5,462 bases of DNA from the NCBI GenBank assembly GCA_014729735.1, contig WJJN01000286.1:1-5462 (forward strand), read 5' to 3'. The notes below the pieces were generated by a model, which was not told the DNA's origin, did no database searches, and saw only the letters and a list, made by a program, of their open reading frames with translations. The DNA comes from Candidatus Zhuqueibacterota bacterium (GTDB lineage Bacteria > Zhuqueibacterota > Zhuqueibacteria > Thermofontimicrobiales > Thiofontviventaceae). Position numbers and translations under genes: made by a program. Shown one piece after another: positions 1 to 5,462 of this stretch (position 1 is the stretch's first letter; each line of letters opens with the position of its first letter).

Positions 1-531
1 AGATTTGTTTTTTTCAGGTTGCTTTTCACCTCAAATGCGATGAGTTGATCACCTTTTGCAAGGATAAAATCGACTTCGCGGTTTCTGCCAGCCCAGTAAT
101 GTAAATTCATATTTTTACCTGCGATTCCATTTGACAGGGCAGCGCCAATTGAAGACTCCACCAATTGCCCCCAGAATTCATGATTAGCTTTTGCATCTTG
201 CAAAGCTAAATGCTATTGGACTGTTATCAGTGCTGTATTCAGTACCAATAATTTCGGACTGGAGGCGCGCTGTCGTACAATTTGTCCGGCGTATTTTGTC
301 AATCCGGTAATTAATCCTGCCCCTTTCAGCAAGTCCAGATAGTGAGCGAGCGTTGTTGTATTTCCCGCTTCCTGAAGTTGACCGATCATTTTCTGATAAG
401 ATAGGATTTGACCGGAATAGTGACAACCAAGTTCAAACAGACGGCGCAATAATGCAGGCTTGTCGACTCGTGTCATCAATAGAATATCGCGTGAAATAGT
501 TGTCTCAAAGAATCATCTCCAGTATGTAAGA
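1..531 (-). pseudogene. Decayed C-terminal part of an AAA-type ATPase with DUF4143 domain
   Basis: Read on the minus strand, this is the C-terminal half of the widespread prokaryotic AAA_14/DUF4143 ATPases, whose cellular role is poorly defined. Recognisable family stretches, in order, are ETTISRDILLMTRVDKPALL, RRLFELGC.YSGQILSY, AGNTTTLAHYLDLLKGAGL, VRQRASSPKLLVLNTALI, EFWGQLVESSIGAALSNGI, HYWAGRNREVDFILAKGDQL and AFEVKS. The last two give the D...E-x-K pattern of the nuclease-like C-terminal domain. Two lesions are visible. An in-frame TAG (213-215) separates ...ALITVQ from HLALQDAK..., with the same frame continuing intact to the window edge. An extra T in the run at 507-509 shifts ...SYILEMIL out of frame with ETTISRD.... 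The N-terminal Walker A/B ATPase half is absent upstream, so the gene is also 5'-truncated. The 3' end lies outside the window. The family call is from remembered family patterns, without a search. The pseudogene status rests on three independent defects. Confidence 0.85.
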
Positions 532-780
532 ACGATTTCTGCTTTCAACTTTCCAACCTTCATTTCGTTTCACGGGTAAGTCTTTAATTCCGTAATCAGA
601 GGCTAAGTTTTCATGACTTTCGTCAAAAATTCTGATCAGACAGCGCATCGCAGTTGCCGGACACTTATAGTCAAGAGCGAATGAAATCGCCTGCCTCAAG
701 AAGGAAAATAAACTTTCGGATTCTCGATGAATTTTCCAGATTTTTTGTAAAAATGTTATTGACTTATTGGAAATAGATGT
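508..780 (-). other. Unrecognised open-frame fragment joined to the DUF4143 remnant
   Basis: The minus strand stays open for 91 codons here, from a TGA at 781-783 to the TGA at 505-507. Its reading includes FLRQAISFALDYKCPATAM and IRIFDESHENLASDYGIKDL. I do not recognise the family. The only start-like codon is TTG (697-699), with no Shine-Dalgarno, and no ATG opens the frame. The last few residues (R-x-R-SYILE) resemble what should precede ETTISRDIL in DUF4143 proteins. The rest does not look like that family, which normally has a G-G-Y/F-P-G-type stretch here. It is therefore best read as foreign or scrambled sequence fused to the broken gene by a deletion or insertion, and less likely as an independent 64-residue gene. 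Confidence 0.25.
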
Positions 781-849
781 TCATCTTATGATATCACGTT
801 TTTAAACTCACCTTGGTGAAGATAAAGTTATGTGATAGGTAAGATTGTT

Positions 850-894
850 GAAAAGCCAGTGAAGGCTCCTCGCCATCGCTGGCTTTTCTTTTAT
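850..894 (+). terminator. Strong intrinsic terminator hairpin, probably bidirectional
   Basis: A 17-nt left arm (850-866, starting GAAAAGCCAG) pairs with a 17-nt right arm (872-888, ending CTGGCTTTTC) around a 5-nt loop. There is one A-A mismatch and one G-T pair, and the outer ten pairs are perfect. The plus strand continues with TTTTATG after the stem, making a good U-tract for plus-strand transcripts. The opposite strand has TTTTC followed by AACAATCTT, a weaker U-tract. The small minus-strand gene ends about 120 bases away and could be terminated here. No plus-strand gene is seen upstream. Confidence 0.75.
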
Positions 895-1011
895 GATATA
901 CGCAGATCATTTTAAATCGAAGTCTAAAAGCTAACATGTTCCGAAGGGAAATCGTGCAGTCGTCACTATTTGGTGGTCAGTAACAAAGATTTGAATGATG
1001 AAAAATCCTTT

Positions 1012-1221
1012 TTATTGGACTAATTCATAATCATTATAGGCATCTTCCAATTTTCCGTGTAAAATAATGCGGTATTCACCGGTTTCCTGATCAATGGACT
1101 CTACTTTTGCCGTGCATGCGGCAGATTTTTGCAGCATGTTTCTCATCTGTCTTCGCAATGTCGAGAGTGGAATATTGGAATTTTCAATTATCTTTAAATC
1201 TTTCAATTCAAAATTATTCAT
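1012..1221 (-). CDS. Small protein of unknown function, 69 residues
   Basis: I do not recognise this protein. It begins MNNFELKDLKII, has a basic patch (TLRRQMRNMLQK), then an alternating hydrophobic stretch (TAKVESIDQETGEYRIILHG) that looks like a beta hairpin, and ends in an acidic tail (LEDAYNDYELVQ). There is one cysteine, no signal peptide and no membrane segment, so it is probably a small cytosolic alpha/beta protein. The ATG at 1219-1221 is chosen because a near-ideal Shine-Dalgarno (AGGGAGGTG) sits 5 bases before it. The same frame stays open upstream to an ATG at 1369-1371, but that start has no ribosome binding site, and the extension overlaps the candidate promoters and operator. 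The gene is divergent from the large sensor kinase, 266 bases away, so shared regulation is possible. A regulatory or accessory link to the kinase is only inference. Confidence 0.7.
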   Translation of the reverse strand: MNNFELKDLKIIENSNIPLSTLRRQMRNMLQKSAACTAKVESIDQETGEYRIILHGKLEDAYNDYELVQ

Positions 1222-1226
1222 ATGTA

Positions 1227-1235
1227 CACCTCCCT
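1227..1235 (-). promoter_or_regulatory. Shine-Dalgarno of the small gene, decides its start
   Basis: The minus strand reads AAAGGGAGGTG, with GGAGGTG matching the 16S anti-SD 3' tail over seven bases, then a 5-base spacer (TACAT) and the ATG. This is the strongest ribosome binding site in the window, and it selects the 69-residue start over the longer in-frame one. Confidence 0.85.
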
Positions 1236-1269
1236 TTAGCATTTGATCTATAATGTGATAACTATGATT

Positions 1270-1299
1270 TTTATAATGGATTTGATCTGTGAATTTCAA
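1270..1299 (-). promoter_or_regulatory. Candidate sigma-70-type promoter of the small gene
   Basis: The minus strand shows TTGAAA (1294-1299) and TATAAA (1270-1275) separated by 18 bases, so transcription would start near 1263 and leave a leader of about 40 bases to the ATG. A competing -10 (TATTAT, 1317-1322) lies further upstream at the distance expected for activation from the palindrome at 1344-1359. In AT-rich DNA such hexamers occur by chance, so the assignment is tentative. Confidence 0.35.
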
Positions 1300-1343
1300 G
1301 CCATTTTCCAAATTATATAATAGACTTTTTATCTCAAAAATAA

Positions 1344-1359
1344 AGTGATTCGGATCACA
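1344..1359. promoter_or_regulatory. CRP-type operator palindrome in the divergent intergenic region
   Basis: The plus strand reads AGTGATTCGGATCACA, a perfect GTGAT-N4-ATCAC inverted repeat. It matches the E. coli CRP half-sites TGTGA-N6-TCACA at 9 of 10 positions. FNR-type sites would have TTGAT-N4-ATCAA, so the G/C edge favours a CRP-like regulator. The centre (1351.5) is at about -41.5 from a start served by TATTAT (1317-1322, minus), and at about -90 from starts served by the other two candidate promoters. Which regulator binds, if any, is not shown by the window. Confidence 0.4.
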
Positions 1360-1429
1360 AATTTCCACCATGGCAAGATATTATTATATTGAAATATGTC
1401 AGTTTTTATTTGCTATTTTTGTTAATTTT

Positions 1430-1435
1430 TATAAT
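1430..1435 (+). promoter_or_regulatory. Candidate -10 element of the sensor kinase promoter
   Basis: A consensus TATAAT lies 52 bases before the kinase ATG in a very AT-rich stretch (about 1380-1450). No good -35 is seen at 17 bases: TATTTG at 1407-1412 is weak, and TTGCTA at 1410-1415 is only 14 bases away. An activator-dependent or non-sigma-70 promoter is equally possible. Confidence 0.25.
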
Positions 1436-1487
1436 TTAATATTCAAAATAGTAACTCAATTTGCGATTATCATTGTAAACTGACTCT

Positions 1488-4400
1488 ATGAAAGGGCACA
1501 AAATCATCTCAGAGCAACTCTATTCCGCCATTCTGGATAACATCGGTGATCCGGTTTTTTTAACCGATAAAAAAGGCATAATACAATATGCGAATCAGCC
1601 AGGAAAGAAAATTCTGAAACATGCGTCAGAACAGTTGGTCGGTCAAAATATCGCTGAATTTATTTCTATTTCTAAAAACAGCAAAACTTTAAAAATTGAC
1701 TTCGACGATTTACAGAAACTCAATGATGACAATATCGATACTTCGCAAGATTGCATTTATATCACTTCGGAAGCCTCTCAAATTCCAATTAATTTGATCA
1801 TAAAACATATTGATGTAAAGGGTGAACACATCCTGCTAATTGCAGTGCCGATTTCAGACGAAGAGAATGATATGCTCTATCTTGAAATCGATTGTAACGA
1901 TACAGTTAAGCACATCAATAAAAAAGGATGCGAAATTCTCGGTCTGGAAGCAAGTCAAATAATCGGTCAAAATTGGGTTGAAGCTTTCATTCCGGCTGAA
2001 GAGCGTCAAAATGTCAAAGACTTCTTTTCCAGCTATCGGAAGTCAAATGATCTGCAAGACGGATATTACAAGCACAATATAAAATCGGCGACCGGCGAAA
2101 AGTTACTAATTGCCTGCTATTATTCTCCTGTACTGGATGAGCAAAATAATTTACTTTCAGTGGTGTGCAAAGGAAAAGAAATTATACCAGCCGATAAGAA
2201 GGAAAATGTGTTTTTAGAAACCGAAGCGCGCCTGACCAGCATGTTCGAACACTCCATCGATATTGTATACATCCTCGATCTTCATGGCAATTTGACATAC
2301 GTAAATAACGCGGCTGAAGTGATTACCGGATATTCAAAGAATGAATTTATTGGTGCAAGTTATAAATCTTTTATTGTAAAACAAGATCAATACCGCATTT
2401 TTCGGACGTTTCAACAAGTTTTTCGCAGTGGGAAATCACTACGTGGATTCCAATTCGAAATTCGCACAAAAGATGGTGAACGAAAATTTTTAGAGACCAG
2501 CGCTTCACCAATTCGCAGGAAGGATGAGACGATTGGTTTCTGCTGTATTTCCCGCGATATTACCCTTCGGAAAAATACGGAAAGAGCACTGATTGAGAGC
2601 GAAGAACGATTCCGCACAGTAGCAGAAACCGCGGGTGAGGCAATAATATCTATTAACGATAAAGGTCAGATCATTTTCTGGAATCGGGCAGCGGAACAGA
2701 TTTTCAAGTATTCCGCGGACGAGGTTTTTGGTAAATCAATATCGATTATCATGCCGGATTCCGCAAAACACAAGCATCTGAATAAATTTCAAACATATAT
2801 ACGTAACGGGAAAAATTCCAAATCACATCAATTTCGTGAGCTTTTTGCAGTCAGAAAAGACGGAGAACAATTTCCCGTTGAAATTTCACAGACATTTTGG
2901 AAGCTAAAGGATCTTACCTATTGTACAACCATTATCCGGGATATTTCTCAGCGTTTTAAAAGCGAACGGGAACGTGAAGTTCTTTACAAGATTGTTGAAA
3001 ATGTAAATACATCTGCGAACTTCAACGACATGATGGATAGTATTTATCAAAATGTTAGGAGAATTATTCCGGCGGAAAACTGTTATATCGCGTTGATAAG
3101 TTCAGATAATAATAGTTTATCATTTCCATTATTCGTCGATAAACAGCAATCTACACAGCTAAAAGCAAAAGAGTGCATTAGTTTAAGCGAGTATTTGTTG
3201 AAGTCATGTAAGTCACTGTTATTATCCGGAAACGAAATCCGTGAATTGATTGAACAAAATAAAATTTCGCAATTGGATACGATTCCGCAATCATGGTTAG
3301 GCGTTCCTCTATACATCAATTCAGAACCTAAGGGCGTATTGGCTGTGCAGAGCTATTCCGAAAACTTCAATTATACAGAACATGACCAGAGCTTGCTGGT
3401 AACGATTGGCTCGCAGGTTGCTTTTGCCATCGAACGCAAGCAGACGTACGAAGCAATTCGCACCAGTGAAAGCAGGTTTCGCACAGTCATTGAAACGGCG
3501 CAGGACGGTATTTTTCTTAAAAATAATGAACTCAAATATACTCACGTAAATTCCGCGTTGTGCAACTTTTTCAATTTGCAGGCGGATGAATTTATTGGTA
3601 AGACTGATGCAGAGATATTCGGATCACTAATCAGTGAACGTTCCTTTGCCAAGGAAAAAGAAGTGCTTAGCGGCAACATAGTCCAGCTTGAAGAATCAGG
3701 AGTTTATAATGATGAACTAACAACATTTCATGTGATTAAATATCCGCTGAAAGATGCAAATGAAAAAATAATCGGAATATGCGGTATTGCCAGAGATATT
3801 ACTTCGCGAAAAAAGATGATAAAGGCAATCGAGGAAGAGCGGGAGTGGTTGCGCACGACTCTGAAAAGTATAGACGACGGAGTAATTACGACTGATTTGA
3901 AGGGAGATGTTGTACTGCTAAACTGCGCTGCGGAGAAAATGACCGGATGGACCCAGGAACAAGCCGTTGGAAAAAAGTTTCCGGATATTTTTAAGTTGAT
4001 TGACGAAAGTAAGGCTAATACGGATAATTATCATTCGGATTTGCTCAAAAAAGCGAATAAAATTTTCAGCCATGATCAATATTTAATTTTAGAATCCAGA
4101 AATGGAACCAAGAGGATCGTTAAATATAGTGATGCGCAAATCAGGGATAAGAAAAACGAGGTGCTCGGTTCGGTGCACGTATTCCGCGACGAAACGGAGA
4201 TGGTAAAATTCAGAGAAGAACAGCAAAAAGCCGACAAGCTGGAATCTATTGGTATCTTAGCCGGCGGTATCGCTCACGATTTCAACAATATCCTGACAGC
4301 GATTATGAGTAATGTATCCTTACTAAAATTTGAGACCGATCAGAAGACCGAAGCTCACGAAATTCTTTGTGATGTTGAAAAAGCATCGATCCGTGCCCGC

Positions 4401-5345
4401 GATTTAACCCAACAATTGCTGACTTTTTCCAAAGGTGGGTCGCCTATAAAAAAACAATTTTCGATTTCGGAATTAATAAAAGATTCTGCAGAATTCGCAC
4501 TGTCCGGTTCAAACGTAAACTGCAACTATCATATTGCGGACGACCTATCACCTGTTGAAGCAGATATCGGACAAACTAATCAGGTCATCAATAATTTGAT
4601 CATAAATGCGGATCAGGCAATGCCAGATGGCGGTGAAATTGACGTTTACGCTCAAAATATATCATTGGAGAAAAATCAATTCCCGGGAATTAAGGGTGGG
4701 AACTATGTGAAAATTGTAATACGTGATCATGGGATCGGGATAAACAAATCTCATATTCCGAAAATTTTCGATCCATATTTTTCAACGAAGCAAAAAGGCA
4801 GTGGATTGGGTTTAGCCACATGTTATGCGATCATAAAAAAACACGAAGGATTTATCGGTGTCGAATCCGAACTTGGCAAAGAAACAAAATTTACCGTGTA
4901 TCTTCCGGCATCCATGCATGAAGACGAGATCGATGTGCATCACGAAAAAGAGATCTTGCGTGGTAAAGGTAAAATACTGTTGATGGATGACGAAGAAATT
5001 GTTCGGAGCTCTGCTGGTAAACTGCTTTCTCATTTGGGTTATGAGGTCTTTTTTGCCTGTAATGGAGAAGAAGCGATCTCTCTATATAAAAAAGCACTGG
5101 ACTCCGGTTTTCCGCCCGACGCGGTTATTTTGGATTTAACGGTTCCAGGCGCAATGGGCGGAAAGGAATGCGTTAAGCAGCTACAAACAATCGATCCCGG
5201 TGTCTGCGCCATTGTTTCCAGCGGTTACTCCAACGATACGGTAATGGCTGAATATGAGAAATACGGATTTTGCGACGTCGTGAACAAGCCGTATCGCATC
5301 AATGAATTAGGAGAAATATTACATCGTGTCTTAACGAATGAGTGA
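1488..5345 (+). CDS. Cytoplasmic multi-PAS/GAF hybrid sensor histidine kinase with receiver domain
   Basis: This is a 1285-residue hybrid histidine kinase that should autophosphorylate on histidine and pass the phosphate to its own receiver. Approximate domain order: PAS1 (10-120), degenerate PAS2 (125-235), PAS3 with PAC tail (245-360), PAS4 (371-488), GAF (493-652), PAS5 (660-775), PAS6 (784-905), HisKA (914-985), HATPase (1026-1141), receiver (1161-1284). Catalytic residues are complete: H-box GGIAHDFNN with His930, N-box NNLIINADQAM (Asn1040), G1 box D-H-G-I-G (Asp1080), F-box IFDPYFST and G2 box GSGLGL. The receiver has the acidic pair Asp1167/Asp1168, phosphoacceptor Asp1216 (VILDLTVPG), Ser1244 and Lys1267-Pro. 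No signal peptide or membrane span is seen, so it senses intracellular signals. PAS4 carries a FixL-like histidine (His430) and arginine (Arg450). Short helical linkers join the sensor modules. The ATG at 1488 opens directly into PAS1 but lacks a Shine-Dalgarno. The gene ends with tandem stops TGA TAA. No DNA-binding output domain or partner response regulator is present, so downstream targets are unknown. Confidence 0.95.
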   Translation: MKGHKIISEQLYSAILDNIGDPVFLTDKKGIIQYANQPGKKILKHASEQLVGQNIAEFISISKNSKTLKIDFDDLQKLNDDNIDTSQDCIYITSEASQIPINLIIKHIDVKGEHILLIAVPISDEENDMLYLEIDCNDTVKHINKKGCEILGLEASQIIGQNWVEAFIPAEERQNVKDFFSSYRKSNDLQDGYYKHNIKSATGEKLLIACYYSPVLDEQNNLLSVVCKGKEIIPADKKENVFLETEARLTSMFEHSIDIVYILDLHGNLTYVNNAAEVITGYSKNEFIGASYKSFIVKQDQYRIFRTFQQVFRSGKSLRGFQFEIRTKDGERKFLETSASPIRRKDETIGFCCISRDITLRKNTERALIESEERFRTVAETAGEAIISINDKGQIIFWNRAAEQIFKYSADEVFGKSISIIMPDSAKHKHLNKFQTYIRNGKNSKSHQFRELFAVRKDGEQFPVEISQTFWKLKDLTYCTTIIRDISQRFKSEREREVLYKIVENVNTSANFNDMMDSIYQNVRRIIPAENCYIALISSDNNSLSFPLFVDKQQSTQLKAKECISLSEYLLKSCKSLLLSGNEIRELIEQNKISQLDTIPQSWLGVPLYINSEPKGVLAVQSYSENFNYTEHDQSLLVTIGSQVAFAIERKQTYEAIRTSESRFRTVIETAQDGIFLKNNELKYTHVNSALCNFFNLQADEFIGKTDAEIFGSLISERSFAKEKEVLSGNIVQLEESGVYNDELTTFHVIKYPLKDANEKIIGICGIARDITSRKKMIKAIEEEREWLRTTLKSIDDGVITTDLKGDVVLLNCAAEKMTGWTQEQAVGKKFPDIFKLIDESKANTDNYHSDLLKKANKIFSHDQYLILESRNGTKRIVKYSDAQIRDKKNEVLGSVHVFRDETEMVKFREEQQKADKLESIGILAGGIAHDFNNILTAIMSNVSLLKFETDQKTEAHEILCDVEKASIRARDLTQQLLTFSKGGSPIKKQFSISELIKDSAEFALSGSNVNCNYHIADDLSPVEADIGQTNQVINNLIINADQAMPDGGEIDVYAQNISLEKNQFPGIKGGNYVKIVIRDHGIGINKSHIPKIFDPYFSTKQKGSGLGLATCYAIIKKHEGFIGVESELGKETKFTVYLPASMHEDEIDVHHEKEILRGKGKILLMDDEEIVRSSAGKLLSHLGYEVFFACNGEEAISLYKKALDSGFPPDAVILDLTVPGAMGGKECVKQLQTIDPGVCAIVSSGYSNDTVMAEYEKYGFCDVVNKPYRINELGEILHRVLTNE

Positions 5346-5374
5346 TAAATCGCACACTCCGGTTAAAATTATAC

Positions 5375-5450
5375 TGAAGAAATCTGTCTGTATTTTTATG
5401 TTGATGCATGTATATAGTTTGAAATATATCGCATAATACAGACAGCTTCA
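5375..5450. repeat. Bulged inverted repeat downstream of the kinase
   Basis: TGAAG (5375-5379), a 4-base AAAT bulge and CTGTCTGTATT (5384-5394) pair with AATACAGACAG (5435-5445) followed directly by CTTCA (5446-5450). This gives 5 plus 11 perfect pairs around a 40-base AT-rich interior that itself contains short complementary pieces (ATGC/GCAT, TATAT/ATATA). No U-tract follows on the plus strand, so it is not a classical terminator. It could be a structured 3' UTR, a regulatory dyad, or a small repeat element. An ATG at 5451 (ATG AAA ATA GCA) begins immediately after it and could open a further gene, but only four codons are visible and no ribosome binding site precedes it. Confidence 0.5.
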
Positions 5451-5462
5451 ATGAAAATAGCA

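Noticed and set aside
213..215. The amber codon in the DUF4143 remnant as programmed readthrough or an unusual amino acid.
   Set aside because: The same gene also has a frameshift and lacks its N-terminal half, so decay explains all three defects more simply.
505..699. A standalone 64-residue gene starting with TTG at 697-699.
   Set aside because: It has no ribosome binding site and no recognised family, and its last residues merge with the frameshifted DUF4143 sequence.
936..983. Plus-strand 15-codon reading frame MFRREIVQSSLFGGQ.
   Set aside because: It is too short, has no ribosome binding site, and nothing around it supports translation.
1276..1299. FNR-like site TTGAA...ATCAA on the minus strand within the small-gene promoter.
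   Set aside because: The half-site spacing is 4 bases too long for FNR and one half has a mismatch.
1222..1371. Longer version of the small minus-strand gene starting at the ATG 1369-1371 (119 residues).
   Set aside because: That ATG has no Shine-Dalgarno, whereas the internal ATG at 1219-1221 has a near-ideal one. The extra 50 codons overlap promoter-like hexamers and the palindrome, so they are more likely leader and promoter DNA.
2411..2617. Minus-strand open frames inside the kinase (also at 3083-3319, 3321-3545, 4812-5033 and 4891-5097).
   Set aside because: They lie antisense to a continuous, conserved kinase reading frame, have no family features and are shadows of it.
5451..5462. 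Start of a new gene (M-K-I-A) at the right edge.
   Set aside because: Only four codons are visible and no Shine-Dalgarno precedes the ATG, so it cannot be supported as a feature.
1..5462. tRNA, rRNA, CRISPR array or insertion-sequence ends.
   Set aside because: No cloverleaf-like pattern, direct-repeat array, transposase fragment or IS-type terminal repeats were seen on reading through both strands.

Overview
The window is AT-rich bacterial DNA with one large intact gene, one small intact gene and the remains of a third. The strand layout is divergent: a decayed gene and a small unknown gene lie on the minus strand in the left quarter, and a very large sensor kinase fills the plus strand from 1488 to 5345. 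The organism cannot be named from this sequence. The multi-PAS/GAF soluble hybrid kinase with an H-D-F-N-N H-box, the AT-rich composition and the degraded AAA/DUF4143 gene would fit an environmental Gram-negative lineage such as the Bacteroidota/Ignavibacteria/Calditrichota group or a deltaproteobacterial-type genome. That placement is inference. A near-perfect Shine-Dalgarno on the small gene shows that SD-led translation operates here.

Positions 1-531 (minus) are the C-terminal part of an AAA-type ATPase of the DUF4143 family. It is broken by an in-frame amber codon at 213-215 and a one-base frameshift at 507-509, its N-terminal ATPase half is missing, and its 3' end runs off the left edge. 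Upstream of it (508-780, minus) an open stretch of unrecognised sequence is joined to the remnant. Positions 784-1011 hold no gene I can support, but they contain a strong intrinsic-terminator hairpin at 850-894.

Positions 1012-1221 (minus) encode a 69-residue protein of unknown function behind a strong ribosome binding site. The roughly 270-bp region between it and the kinase contains promoter-like hexamers in both directions and a perfect GTGAT-N4-ATCAC palindrome. That palindrome has the form of an operator for a CRP-type regulator and could serve both divergent genes.

Positions 1488-5345 (plus) encode a 1285-residue cytoplasmic hybrid histidine kinase ordered PAS-PAS-PAS-PAS-GAF-PAS-PAS-HisKA-HATPase-REC. 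All catalytic and phosphoacceptor residues are visible. Its fourth PAS domain aligns without gaps to the FixL heme-PAS around the heme-ligating histidine and the oxygen-contacting arginine, so it is a candidate gas or redox sensor. No separate response regulator or output gene is present. The last 117 bases are noncoding and carry a bulged inverted repeat (5375-5450).
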